A DNA stretch of 64,000 nt from the NCBI RefSeq assembly GCF_051020765.1, contig NW_027469188.1, positions 248,001-312,000 on the forward strand, given 5' to 3'. The DNA is from Lasioglossum baleicum (taxonomy: Eukaryota > Arthropoda > Insecta > Hymenoptera > Halictidae). Position 1 is the stretch's first letter. Every line of letters begins with the position of its first letter. Of the stretch, positions 22,465 through 34,700 are shown piece after piece. The position numbers and the translations under genes are program-made. The notes below the pieces were generated by a model. It ran no database searches. It was given only the letters and a program-made list of their open reading frames with translations, and had not been told where the DNA came from.

Positions 22465-23864
22465 ATGCGATATGCGCTACGTGTTAGGCGTTATGGGCTA
22501 TGCGTTATGCGTTATGCGTTATGCGTTATGCGTTGTGCGTTGTGCGTTGTGCGTTGTGCGTTGTGCGTTGTGCGTTGTGCGTTATGCGTTATGCGTTGTG
22601 CGTTATGCGTTATGCGTTATGCGTTATGCGTTATGCGTTATGCGTTATGCGTTATGCGTTATGCGTTATGCGTTATGCGTTATGCGTTATGCGTTATGCG
22701 TTATGCGTTATGCGTTATGCGTTATGCGTTATGCGTTATGCGTTATGCGTTATGGGCTATGCGTTATGCGTTATGCGTTATGCGTTATGCGTAATGACTT
22801 TTGCATTATGCGTTATGCGTTAAGCGTTATGCGTTATGCGTTATGCGTTATGCGTTGTGCGTTGTGCGTTGTGCGTTGTGCGTTGTGCGTTGTGCGTTGT
22901 GCGTTGTGCGTTGTGCGTTGTGCGTTGTGCGTTGTGCGTTAGGCGTTAGGCGTTGTGCGTTGTGCGTTGTGCGTTGTGCGTTGTGCGTTGTGCGTTGTGC
23001 GTTGTGCGTTGTGCGTTGTGCGTTGTGCGTAGTGCGTTGTGCGTTGTGCGTTGTGCGTTGTGCGTTGTGCGTTATGCGTTATTCGTTATGCGTTATGACT
23101 TTTGCGTTATGCGTTATGCGTTATGCGTTGTGCGTTGTGCGTTGTGCGTTGTGCGTTGTGCGTTGTGCGTTGTGCGTTGTTCGTTGTGCGTTGTGCGTTG
23201 TGCGTAATGCGTTATGCGTTATGCGTTATGCGTTATGCGTTATGCGTTATGCGTTATGGGTGATGCGTTATGCGTTATGCGTTATGCGTTATGCATTATG
23301 CGATATGCGCTACGTGTTATGCGTTATGGGCTATGCGTTATGCGTTATGCGTTATGCGTTATGACTTTTGCATTATGCGTTATGCGTTATGCGTTGTGCG
23401 TTATGCGTTATGCGTTATGCGTTATGACTTTTGCATTATGCGTTATGCGTTATGCGTTGTGCGTTGTGCGTTGAGCGTTGTGCGTTGTGCGTTGTGCGTT
23501 GTGCGTTGTGCGTTGTGCGTTGTGCGTTGTGCGTTGTGCGTTGTGCGTTGTGCGTTGTGCGTTGTGCGTTGTGCGTTGTGCGTTCTGCGTTATGCGTTAT
23601 GCGTTATGCGTTATGCGTTATGCGTTATGACTTTTGCGTTATGCGTTATGCGTTATGCGTTATGCGTTATGCGTTATGCGTTATGCGTTATGCGTTATGC
23701 GTTATGCGTTATGCGTTATGCGTTATGCGTTATGCGTTATGCGTTATGCGATATGCGCTACGTGTTAGGCGTTATGGGCTATGCGTTATGCGTTATGCGT
23801 TATGCGTTATGCGTTGTGCGTTGTGCGTTGTGCGTTGTGCGTTGTGCGTTGTGCGTTGTGCGTT
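22465..23864. repeat. 1.4-kb HOR, copy 1
   Basis: AGG-type core (22465-22499), 7 G, A, A, G, long A run, ATGGGCT (22752), ATGCGTA (22787), pair (22794-22807), AAGCGTT (22822), shortened AGGCGTT block 22857-23073 lacking the third AGGCGTT, ATTCGTT (23081), TTGCGTT (23102), G block with GTTCGTT and GTGCGTA (23130-23206), core cassette (23256-23374), lone G, second pair (23424-23437), 18 G with GAGCGTT at 23473, CTGCGTT (23585), TTGCGTT (23634), and an extra AGG-type core at 23746-23780 plus 7 G. Confidence 0.86.
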
Positions 23865-24634
23865 ATGCGATATGCGCTACGTGTTAGGCGTTATGGGCTA
23901 TGCGTTATGCGTTATGCGTTATGCGTTATGCGTTGTGCGTTGTGCGTTGTGCGTTGTGCGTTGTGCGTTGTGCGTTGTGCGTTATGCGTTATGCGTTATG
24001 CGTTATGCGTTATGCGTTATGCGTTATGCGTTATGCGTTATGCGTTATGCGTTATGCGTTATGCGTTATGCGTTATGCGTTATGCGTTATGCGTTATGCG
24101 TTATGCGTTATGCGTTATGCGTTATGCGTTATGCGTTATGCGTTATGCGTTATGGGCTATGCGCTATGCGTTATGCGTTATGCGTTATGCGTAATGACTT
24201 TTGCATTATGCGTTATGCGTTAAGCGTTATGCGTTATGCGTTATGCGTTATGCGTTGTGCGTTGTGCGTTGTGCGTTGTGCGTTGTGCGTTGTGCGTTGT
24301 GCGTTGTGCGTTGTGCGTTGTGCGTTAGGCGTTAGGCGTTGTGCGTTGTGCGTTGTGCGTGGTGCGTTGTGCGTTGTGCGTTGTGCGTTGTGCGTTGTGC
24401 GTTGTGCGTAGTGCGTTGTGCGTTGTGCGTTGTGCGTTGTGCGTTGTGCGTTGTGCGTTATGCGTTATTCGTTATGCGTTATGACTTTTGCGTTATGCGT
24501 TATGCGTTATGCGTTGTGCGTTGTGCGTTGTGCGTTGTGCGTTGTGCGTTGTGCGTTGTTCGTTGTGCGTTGTGCGTTGTGCGTAATGCGTTATGCGTTA
24601 TGCGTTATGCGTTATGCGTTATGCGTTATGCGTT
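23865..24634. repeat. 1.4-kb HOR, copy 2, first half
   Basis: Begins with the AGG-type core 1,400 bp after copy 1 (23865-23899), 7 G, long A run, ATGGGCT (24152) followed by ATGCGCT (24159), ATGCGTA (24187), pair (24194-24207), AAGCGTT (24222), AGGCGTT block 24257-24459 with a GTGCGTG at 24355 unique in the window, ATTCGTT (24467), TTGCGTT (24488), G block with GTTCGTT and GTGCGTA (24516-24585). Confidence 0.85.
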
Positions 24635-26804
24635 ATGGGTGATGCGTTATGCGTTATGCGTTATGCGTTATGCATTATGCGATATGCGCTACGTGTTATG
24701 CGTTATGGGCTATGCGTTATGCGTTATGCGTTATGCGTTATGACTTTTGCATTATGCGTTATGCGTTATGCGTTGTGCGTTATGCGTTATGCGTTATGCG
24801 TTATGACTTTTGCATTATGCGTTATGCGTTATGCGTTGTGCGTTGTGCGTTGAGCGTTGTGCGTTGTGCGTTGTGCGTTGTGCGTTGTGCGTTGTGCGTT
24901 GTGCGTTGTGCGTTGTGCGTTGTGCGTTGTGCGTTGTGCGTTGTGCGTTGTGCGTTGTGCGTTGTGCGTTCTGCGTTATGCGTTATGCGTTATGCGTTAT
25001 GCGTTATGCGTTATGCGTTATGCGTTATGCGTTATGCGTTATGCGTTATGCGTTATGCGTTATGCGTTATGCGTTATGCGTTATGCTTTATGCGTTATGC
25101 GTTATGCGTTATGCGTTATGCGTTATGCGTTATGCGGTATGCGTTATGACTTTTGCGTTATGCGTTATGCGTTATGCGTTATGCGTTATGCGTTATGCGT
25201 TATGCGTTATGCGTTATGCGTTATGCGTTATGCGTTATGCGTTATGCGTTATGCGTTATGCGTTATGCGTTATGCGTTATGCGTTATGCGTTATGCGTTA
25301 TGCGTTATGCGTTATGCGCTACGTGTTATGCGTTATGCGTTATGCATTATGCGTTATGCGTTATGACTTTTGCATTATGCGTTATGCGTTAAGCGTTATG
25401 CGTTATGCGTTATGCGTTATGCGTTATGCGTTATGCGTTATGCGTTATACCTTATGCGTTATGCGTTATGCGTTATGCGTTATGCGTTATGCGTTATGCG
25501 TTATGCGTTATGCGTTATGCGTTATGCGTTATGCGTTATGCGTTATGCGTTATGCGTTATGCGTTATGCGTTATGCGTTATGCGTTATGCGTTATGCATT
25601 ATGCGATATGCGCTACGTGTTATGCGTTATGGGCTATGCGTTATGCATTATGCGTTATGCGTTATGCGTTATGCGTTATGCGTTATGCGTTATGCGTTAT
25701 GCGTTATGCGTTATGCGTTATGCGTTGTGCGTTGTGCGTTGTGCGTTGTGCGTTGTGCGTTGTGCGTTGTGCGTTGTGCGTTGTGCGTTGTGCGTTGTGC
25801 GTTGTGCGTTGTGCGTTGTGCGTTGTGCGTTGTGCGTTGTGCGTTGTGCGTTGTGCGTTGTGCGTTGTGCGTTGTTCGTTGTGCGTTGTGCGTTGTGCGT
25901 AATGCGTTATGCGTTATGCGTTATGCGTTATGCGTTATGCGTTATGCGTTATGCGTTATGCGTTATGCGTTATGCGTTATGCGTTATGCGTTATGCGTTA
26001 TGGGTGATGCGTTATGCGTTATGCGTTATGCGTTATGCATTATGCGATATGCGCTACGTGTTATGCGTTATGGGCTATGCGTTATGCGTTATGCGTTATG
26101 CGTTATGACTTTTGCATTATGCGTTATGCGTTATGCGTTATGCGTTATGCGTTGTGCGTTATGCGTTATGCGTTATGCGTTATGCGTTATGCGTTATGCG
26201 TTATGCGTTATGCGTTATGCGTTATGCGTTATGCGTTATGCGTTATGCGTTATGCGTTATGCGTTATGCGTTATGCGTTATGGGCTATGCGTTATGCGTT
26301 ATGCGTTATGCGTTATGACTTTTGCATTATGCGTTATGCGTTAAGCGTTATGCGTTATGCGTTATGCGTTATGCGTTATGCGTTATGCGTTATGCGTTAT
26401 GCGTTATGCGTTATGCGTTATGCGTTATGCGTTATGCGTTATGCATTATGCGATATGCGCTACGTGTTATGCGTTATGGGCTATGCGTTATGCATTATGC
26501 GTTATGCGTTATGCGTTATGCGTTATGCGTTATGCGTTATGCGTTATGCGTTATGCGTTATGCGTTATGCGTTATGCGTTATGCGTTATGCGTTATGCGT
26601 TGTGCGTTGTGCGTTGTGCGTTGTGCGTTGTGCGTTGTGCGTTGTGCGTTGTGCGTTGTGCGTTGTGCGTTGTGCGTTGTGCGTTGTGCGTTGTGCGTTG
26701 TGCGTTGTTCGTTGTGCGTTGTGCGTTGTGCGTTATGCGTTATGCGTTATGCGTTATGCGTTATGCGTTATGCGTTATGCGTTATGCGTTATGCGTTATG
26801 CGTT
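24635..26804. repeat. 2.17-kb HOR, copy 1
   Basis: Core cassette (24635-24753), lone G, pair (24803-24816), 19 G with GAGCGTT (24852), CTGCGTT (24971), ATGCTTT (25083), ATGCGGT (25132), TTGCGTT (25153), ATGCGCT plus ACGTGTT (25314-25327), ATGCATT (25342), pair (25363-25376), AAGCGTT (25391), ATACCTT (25447), core (25594-25635) and ATGCATT (25643), 25 G with GTTCGTT and GTGCGTA (25727-25901). An inserted stretch follows: cassette (26000), lone G, ATGGGCT (26280), pair (26315), AAGCGTT (26343), core (26441-26482), 19 G (26602-26734). Confidence 0.86.
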
Positions 26805-28099
26805 ATGGGTGATGCGTTATGCGTTATGCGTTATGCGTTATGCATTATGCGATATGCGCTACGTGTTATGCGTTATGGGCTATGCGTTATGCGTTATGCG
26901 TTATGCGTTATGACTTTTGCATTATGCGTTATGCGTTATGCGTTGTGCGTTATGCGTTATGCGTTATGCGTTATGACTTTTGCATTATGCGTTATGCGTT
27001 ATGCGTTGTGCGTTGTGCGTTGAGCGTTGTGCGTTGTGCGTTGTGCGTTGTGCGTTGTGCGTTGTGCGTTGTGCGTTGTGCGTTGTGCGTTGTGCGTTGT
27101 GCGTTGTGCGTTGTGCGTTGTGCGTTGTGCGTTGTGCGTTGTGCGTTGTGCGTTGTGCGTTCTGCGTTATGCGTTATGCGTTATGCGTTATGCGTTATGC
27201 GTTATGCGTTATGCGTTATGCGTTATGCGTTATGCGTTATGCGTTATGCGTTATGCGTTATGCGTTATGCGTTATGCGTTATGCGTTATGCGTTATGCTT
27301 TATGCGTTATGCGTTATGCGTTATGCGTTATGCGTTATGCGTTATGCGGTATGCGTTATGACTTTTGCGTTATGCGTTATGCGTTATGCGTTATGCGTTA
27401 TGCGTTATGCGTTATGCGTTATGCGTTATGCGTTATGCGTTATGCGTTATGCGTTATGCGTTATGCGTTATGCGTTATGCGTTATGCGTTATGCGTTATG
27501 CGTTATGCGTTATGCGTTATGCGTTATGCGCTACGTGTTATGCATTATGCGTTATGCGTTATGACTTTTGCATTATGCGTTATGCGTTAAGCGTTATGCG
27601 TTATGCGTTATGCGTTATGCGTTATGCGTTATGCGTTATGCGTTATACCTTATGCGTTATGCGTTATGCGTTATGCGTTATGCGTTATGCGTTATGCGTT
27701 ATGCGTTATGCGTTATGCGTTATGCGTTATGCGTTATGCGTTATGCGTTATGCGTTATGCGTTATGCGTTATGCGTTATGCGTTATGCGTTATGCGTTAT
27801 GCGTTATGCATTATGCGATATGCGCTACGTGTTATGCGTTATTGGCTATGCGTTATGCATTATGCGTTATGCGTTATGCGTTATGCGTTATGCGTTATGC
27901 GTTATGCGTTATGCGTTATGCGTTATGCGTTATGCGTTATGCGTTATGCGTTATGCGTTATGCGTTATGCGTTGTGCGTTGTGCGTTGTGCGTTGTGCGT
28001 TGTGCGTTGTGCGTTGTGCGTTGTGCGTTGTGCGTTGTGCGTTGTGCGTTGTGCGTTGTGCGTTGTGCGTTGTTCGTTGTGCGTTGTGCGTTGTGCGTT
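26805..28099. repeat. 2.17-kb HOR, copy 2
   Basis: Repeats copy 1 at +2,170 bp: cassette (26805), pair (26973), 22 G with GAGCGTT (27022), CTGCGTT (27162), ATGCTTT (27295), ATGCGGT (27344), TTGCGTT (27365), ATGCGCT plus ACGTGTT (27526), ATGCATT (27540), pair (27561), AAGCGTT (27589), ATACCTT (27645), core (27806) whose ATGGGCT is mutated to ATTGGCT (27841), ATGCATT (27855), 18 G with GTTCGTT (27974-28099). Confidence 0.86.
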
Positions 28100-29520
28100 A
28101 TGCGTTATGCGTTATGCGTTATGCGTTATGCGTTATGCGTTATGCGTTATGCGTTATGCGTTATGCGTTATGCGTTATGCGTTATGCGTTATGCGTTATG
28201 CGTTATGCGTTATGCGTTATGCGTTATGCGTTATGCGTTATGCGTTATGCGTTATGCGTTATGCGTTATGCGTTATGCGTTATGCGTTATGCGTTATGCG
28301 TTATGCGTTATGCGTTATGCGTTATGCGTTATGCGTTATGCGTTATGCGTTATGCGTTATGCGTTATGCGTTATGCGTTATGCGTTATGCGTTATGGGCT
28401 ATGCGTTATGCGTTATGCGTTATGCGTTATGACTTTTGCATTATGCGTTATGCGTTAAGCGTTATGCGTTATGCGTTATGCGTTATGCGTTATGCGTTGT
28501 GCGTTATGCGTTATGCGTTGTGCGTTGTGCGTTTTGCGTTGTGCGTTATGCGTTATGCGTTATGCGTTATGCGTTATGCGTTATGCGTTATGCGTTATGC
28601 GTTATGCGTTATGCGTTGTGCGTTATGCGTTATGCGTTGTGCGTTGTGCGTTTTGTGTTGTGCGTTATGCGTTATGCGTTATGCGTTATGCGTTATGCGT
28701 TATGCGTTATGCGTTATGCGTTATGCGTTATGCGTTATGCGTTATGCGTTATGCGTTATGCGTTATGCGTTATGCGTTATGCGTTATGACTTTTGCATTA
28801 TGCGTTATGCGTTATGCGTTATGCGTTATGCGTTATGCGTTGTGCGTTGTGCGTTGTGCGTTGTGCGTTGTGCGTTGTGCGTTGTGCGTTGTGCGTTGTG
28901 CGTTGTGCGTTGTGCGTTGTGCGTTGTGCGTTGTGCGTTGTGCGTTGTGCGTTGTGCGTTGTGCGTTGTGCGTTGTGCGTTGTGCGTTGTGCGTTGTGCG
29001 TTGTGCGTTGTGCGTTGTGCGTTATGCGTTATGCGTTATGCGTTATGCGTTATGCGTTATGCGTTATGCGTTATGCGTTATGCGTTATGCGTTATGCGTT
29101 ATGCGTTATGCGTTATGCGTTATGCGTTATGCGTTATGCGTTATGCGTTATGCGTTATGCGTTATGCGTTATGCGTTATGCGTTATGCGTTATGCGTTAT
29201 GCGTTATGCGTTATGCGTTATGCGTTATGCGTTATGCGTTGTGCGTTGTGCGTTATGCGTTATGCGTTGTGCGTTGTGCGTTGTGCGTTGTGCGTTATGC
29301 GTTATGCGTTATGCGTTATGCGTTATGCGTTGTGCGTTGTGCGTTGTGCGTTGTGCGTTGTGCGTTGTGCGTTGTGCGTTGTGCGTTGTGCGTCGTGCGT
29401 TATGCGTTATGCGTTATGCGTTATGCGTTATGCGTTAAGCGTTATGCGTTATGACTTTTGCATTATGCGTTATGCGTTATGCGTTATGCGTTATGCGTTA
29501 TGCGTTATGCGTTATGCGTT
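28100..29520. repeat. A-rich spacer, 119-bp doublet and 26-unit G run
   Basis: About 42 pure A units, ATGGGCT (28394), pair (28429-28442), AAGCGTT (28457), a 119-bp module repeated at 28499 and 28618 (G, A, A, G, G, TTGCGTT or TTGTGTT, G), A run, pair (28786-28799), 26 G (28842-29023), A run, series G, G, A, A, G, G, G, G (29241-29296), five A, G block with GTGCGTC as last unit but one (29332-29401), AAGCGTT (29437), pair (29451-29464), A units. Confidence 0.85.
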
Positions 29521-29807
29521 ATGGGTGATGCGTTATGCGTTACGCGTTATGCGTTATGCTTTATGCGATATGCGCTACGTGTTATGCGTTATGGGCTATG
29601 CGTTATGCGTTATGCGTTATGCGTTATGACTTTTGCATTATGCGTTATGCGTTATGCGTTATGCGTTATGCGTTATGCTGTATGCGTTATGCGTTATGCG
29701 TTATGCGTTATGCGTTATGCGTTATGCGTTATGCGTTATGCGTTATGCGTTATGCGTTATGCGTTATGCGTTATGCGTTATGCGTTATGCGTTATGCGTT
29801 ATGCGTT
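29521..29807. repeat. 287-bp duplication before the L-type HOR
   Basis: Holds the ATGCTTT form of the core cassette (29521-29639), ATGCTGT (29675) and A units. The L1 unit repeats it at 29808, exactly 287 bp (41 units) on. Confidence 0.88.
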
Positions 29808-32264
29808 ATGGGTGATGCGTTATGCGTTACGCGTTATGCGTTATGCTTTATGCGATATGCGCTACGTGTTATGCGTTATGGGCTATGCGTTATGCGTTAT
29901 GCGTTATGCGTTATGACTTTTGCATTATGCGTTATGCGTTATGCGTTATGCGTTATGCGTTATGCTGTATGCGTTATGCGTTATGCGTTATGCGTTATGC
30001 GTTATGCGTTATGCGTTATGCGTTATGCGTTATGCGTTATGCGTTATGCGTTATGCGTTATGCGTTATGCGTTATGCGTTATGCGTTATGCGTTATGCGT
30101 TATGCGTTATGCGTTATGCAGTATGCGTTATGCGTTATGCGTTATGCGTTATGCGTTATGCGTTATGCGTTGTGCGTTGTGCGTTGTGCGTTGTGCGTTA
30201 TGCGTTATGCGTTAAGCGTTATGCGTTATGACTTTTGCATTATGCGTTATGCGTTATGCGTTATGCGTTATGCGTTATGCGTTATGCGTTATGCGTTATG
30301 GGCTATGCGTTATGCGTTATGCGTTATGCGTTATGCGTTATGCGTTATGCGTTGTGCGTTGTGCGTTGTGCGTTGTGCGTTGTGCGTTGTGCGTTGTGCG
30401 TTGTGCGTTGTGCGTTGTGCGTTGTGCGTTGTGCGTTGTGCGTTGTGCGTTGTGCGTTGTGCGTTGTGCGTTGTGCGTTGTGCGTTGTGCGTTGTGCGTT
30501 GTGCGTTGTGCGTTGTGCGTTGTGCGTTGTGCGTTGTGCGTCGTGCGTTGTGCGTCGTGCGTTATGCGTTATGCGTTATGCGTTATGCGTTATGCGTTAT
30601 GCGTTATGCGTTATGCGTTATGCGTTATGCGTTATGCGTTATGCGTTATGCGTTATGCGTTATGCGTTATGCGTTATGCGTTATGCGTTATGCGTTATGC
30701 GTTATGCGTTATGCGTTATGCGTTATGCGTTATGCGTTATGCGTTATGCGTTATGCGTTATGCGTTATGCGTTATGCGTTATGCGTTATGCGTTATGCGT
30801 TATGCGTTATGCGTTATGCGTTATGGGCTATGCGTTATGCGTTATGCGTTATGCGTAATGACTTTTGCATTATGCGTTATGCGTTAAGCGTTATGCGTTA
30901 TGCGTTATGCGTTATGCGTTGTGCGTTGTGCGTTGTGCGTTGTGCGTTGTGCGTTGTGCGTTGTGCGTTGTGCGTTAGGCGTTAGGCGTTGTGCGTTGTG
31001 CGTTGTGCGTTGTGCGTTGTGCGTTGTGCGTTGTGCGTTAGGCGTTGTGCGTTGTGCGTTGTGCGTTGTGCGTTGTGCGTAGTGCGTTGTGCGTTGTGCG
31101 TTGTGCGTTGTGCGTTGTGCGTTGTGCGTTGTGCGTTGTGCGTTGTGCGTTGTGCGTTGTGGGTTGTGCGTTGTGCGTTGTGCGTTTTGCGTTGTGCGTT
31201 GTGCGTTGTGCGTTGTGCGTTTTGCGTTATGCGTTATGCGTTATGCGTTAAGCGTTATGCGTTATGACTTTTGCATTATGCGTTATGCGTTATGCGATGT
31301 GCGCTACGTGTTAGGCGTTATGGGCTATGCGTTATGCGTTATGCGTTATGCGTTATGCGTTATGCGTTGTGCGTTGTGCGTTGTGCGTTGTGCGTTGTGC
31401 GTTGTGCGTTGTGCGTTGTGCGTTGTGCGTTGTGCGTTGTGCGTTGTGCGTAATGCGTTATGCGTTATGCGTTATGCGTTATGCGTTATGCGTTATGCGT
31501 TATGCGTTATGGGTGATGCGTTATGCGTTATGCGTTATGCGTTATGCATTATGCGATATGCGCTACGTGTTATGCGTTATGGGCTATGCGTTATGCGTTA
31601 TGCGTTATGCGTTATGCGTTATGCGTTATGCGTTATGCGTTATGCGTTATGCGTTATGCGTTATGCGTTATGCGTTATGCGTTATGCGTTATGCGTTATG
31701 CGTTATGCGTTATGCGTTATGCGTTATGCGTTATGCGTTATGCGTTATGCGTTATGCGTTATGCGTTATGCGTTATGCGTTATGCGTTATGCGTTATGCG
31801 TTGTGCGTTGTGCGTTATGCGTTATGCGTTATGCGTTGTGCGTTGTGCGTTATGCGTTATGCGTTGTGCGTTGTGCGTTGTGCGTTGTGCGTTATGCGTT
31901 ATGCGTTATGCGTTATGCGTTATGCGTTATGCGTTATGCGTTATGCGTTATGCGTTATGCGTTATGCGTTATGCGTTATGCGTTATGCGTTATGCGTTAT
32001 GCGTTATGCGTTATGCGTTATGCGTTATGCGTTATGCGTTATGCGTTATGCGTTATGCGTTATGCGTTATGCGTTATGTGTTATGCGTTATGCGTTATGC
32101 GTTATGCGTTATTCGTTATGCGTTATGACTTTTGCGTTATGCGTTATGCGTTGTGCGTTGTGCGTTGTGCGTTGTGCGTTGTGCGTTGTGCGTTGTGCGT
32201 TGTGCGTTGTGCGTTGTTCGTTGTGCGTTGTGCGTTGTGCGTAATGCGTTATGCGTTATGCGTT
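29808..32264. repeat. L-type HOR, copy L1 (2,457 bp)
   Basis: Order that defines the family: ATGCTTT-type core (29808-29926), ATGCTGT (29962), ATGCAGT (30116), 4 G, AAGCGTT (30214), pair (30228), ATGGGCT (30298), 30 G with two GTGCGTC (30354-30563), A run, ATGGGCT (30823), ATGCGTA (30851), pair (30858), AAGCGTT (30886), AGGCGTT block (30921-31228), AAGCGTT (31250), pair (31264), GTGCGCT-type core (31292-31326), 12 G closing in GTGCGTA (31369-31452), cassette without pair (31509-31585), A/G series (31803-31893), ATGTGTT (32076), ATTCGTT (32111), TTGCGTT (32132), G block with GTTCGTT and GTGCGTA (32153-32243). Confidence 0.88.
31271..31326. repeat. GTGCGCT/AGGCGTT form of the core cassette
   Basis: TTGCATT, two A, ATGCGAT, GTGCGCT, ACGTGTT, AGGCGTT, ATGGGCT. 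Two changes set it apart from the canonical core. It occurs only inside the L-type HOR, with ATGCGAT at 31292, 33490, 36297, 37172, 40091, 40539, 42485, 43360 and 46244. A form with AGGCGTT but ATGCGCT lies at 19882, 22465, 23746 and 23865, and may be its precursor; this direction is inference. Confidence 0.88.
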
Positions 32265-34700
32265 ATGGGTGATGCGTTATGCGTTACGCGTTATGCGTTA
32301 TGCTTTATGCGATATGCGCTACGTGTTATGCGTTATGGGCTATGCGTTATGCGTTATGCGTTATGCGTTATGACTTTTGCATTATGCGTTATGCGTTATG
32401 CGTTATGCGTTATGCGTTATGCTGTATGCGTTATGCGTTATGCGTTATGCGTTATGCGTTATGCGTTATGCGTTATGCGTTATGCGTTATGCGTTATGCG
32501 TTATGCGTTATGCGTTATGCGTTATGCGTTATGCGTTATGCGTTATGCGTTATGCGTTATGCGTTATGCGTTATGCAGTATGCGTTATGCGTTATGCGTT
32601 ATGCGTTATGCGTTATGCGTTATGCGTTGTGCGTTGTGCGTTGTGCGTTGTGCGTTATGCGTTATGCGTTAAGCGTTATGCGTTGTGCGTTGTGCGTTGT
32701 GCGTTGTGCGTTGTGCGTTGTGCGTTGTGCGTTGTGCGTTGTGCGTTGTGCGTTGTGCGTTGTGCGTCGTGCGTTGTGCGTCGTGCGTTATGCGTTATGC
32801 GTTATGCGTTATGCGTTATGCGTTATGCGTTATGCGTTATGCGTTATGCGTTATGCGTTATGCGTTATGCGTTATGCGTTATGCGTTATGCGTTATGCGT
32901 TATGCGTTATGCGTTATGCGTTATGCGTTATGCGTTATGCGTTATGCGTTATGCGTTATGCGTTATGCGTTATGCGTTATGCGTTATGCGTTATGCGTTA
33001 TGCGTTATGCGTTATGCGTTATGGGCTATGCGTTATGCGTTATGCGTTATGCGTAATGACTTTTGCATTATGCGTTATGCGTTAAGCGTTATGCGTTATG
33101 CGTTATGCGTTATGCGTTGTGCGTTGTGCGTTGTGCGTTGTGCGTTGTGCGTTGTGCGTTGTGCGTTGTGCGTTAGGCGTTAGGCGTTGTGCGTTGTGCG
33201 TTGTGCGTTGTGCGTTGTGCGTTGTGCGTTGTGCGTTAGGCGTTGTGCGTTGTGCGTTGTGCGTTGTGCGTTGTGCGTAGTGCGTTGTGCGTTGTGCGTT
33301 GTGCGTTGTGCGTTGTGCGTTGTGCGTTGTGCGTTGTGCGTTGTGCGTTGTGGGTTGTGCGTTGTGCGTTGTGCGTTTTGCGTTGTGCGTTGTGCGTTGT
33401 GCGTTGTGCGTTGTGCGTTTTGCGTTATGCGTTATGCGTTATGCGTTAAGCGTTATGCGTTATGACTTTTGCATTATGCGTTATGCGTTATGCGATGTGC
33501 GCTACGTGTTAGGCGTTATGGGCTATGCGTTATGCGTTATGCGTTATGCGTTATGCGTTATGCGTTGTGCGTTGTGCGTTGTGCGTTGTGCGTTGTGCGT
33601 TGTGCGTTGTGCGTTGTGCGTTGTGCGTTGTGCGTTGTGCGTTGTGCGTAATGCGTTATGCGTTATGCGTTATGCGTTATGCGTTATGCGTTATGCGTTA
33701 TGCGTTATGGGTGATGCGTTATGCGTTATGCGTTATGCGTTATGCATTATGCGATATGCGCTACGTGTTATGCGTTATGGGCTATGCGTTATGCGTTATG
33801 CGTTATGCGTTATGCGTTATGCGTTATGCGTTATGCGTTATGCGTTATGCGTTATGCGTTATGCGTTATGCGTTATGCGTTATGCGTTATGCGTTATGCG
33901 TTATGCGTTATGCGTTATGCGTTATGCGTTATGCGTTATGCGTTATGCGTTATGCGTTATGCGTTATGCGTTATGCGTTATGCGTTATGCGTTATGCGTT
34001 ATGCGTTGTGCGTTGTGCGTTATGCGTTATGCGTTGTGCGTTGTGCGTTGTGCGTTGTGCGTTATGCGTTATGCGTTATGCGTTATGCGTTATGCGTTAT
34101 GCGTTGTGCGTTGTGCGTTGTGCGTTGTGCGTTGTGCGTCGTGCGTTATGCGTTATGCGTTATGCGTTATGCGTTATGCGTTAAGCGTTATGCGTTATGA
34201 CTTTTGCATTATGCGTTATGCGTTATGCGTTATGCGTTATGCGTTATGCGTTATGCGTTATGCGTTATGCGTTATGCGTTATGCGTTATGCGTTATGCGT
34301 TATGCGTTATGCGTTATGCGTTATGCGTTATGCGTTATGCGTTATGCGTTATGCGTTATGCGTTATGCGTTATGCGTTATGCGTTATGCGTTATGCGTTA
34401 TGCGTTATGCGTTATGCGTTATGCGTTATGCGTTATGCGTTATGCGTTATGCGTTATGCGTTATGCGTTATGCGTTATGCGTTATGCGTTATGCGTTATG
34501 CGTTATGCGTTATGTGTTATGCGTTATGCGTTATGCGTTATGCGTTATTCGTTATGCGTTATGACTTTTGCGTTATGCGTTATGCGTTGTGCGTTGTGCG
34601 TTGTGCGTTGTGCGTTGTGCGTTGTGCGTTGTGCGTTGTGCGTTGTGCGTTGTTCGTTGTGCGTTGTGCGTTGTGCGTAATGCGTAATGCGTTATGCGTT
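32265..34700. repeat. L-type HOR, copy L2 (2,436 bp)
   Basis: Same order as L1 with two losses. After ATGCTGT (32419), ATGCAGT (32573), 4 G and AAGCGTT (32671) the pair and ATGGGCT are missing: one A leads straight into a 15-unit G run (32685-32789). The series near 34008 is G, G, A, A, G, G, G, G, then six A and a GTGCGTC-bearing G run (34106-34147). It also gains AAGCGTT and the pair (34183, 34197) before the final A run. Other anchors: AGGCGTT block 33119-33426, core 33490, cassette 33707, ATTCGTT 34547, G block to 34679, extra ATGCGTA 34680. Confidence 0.87.
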
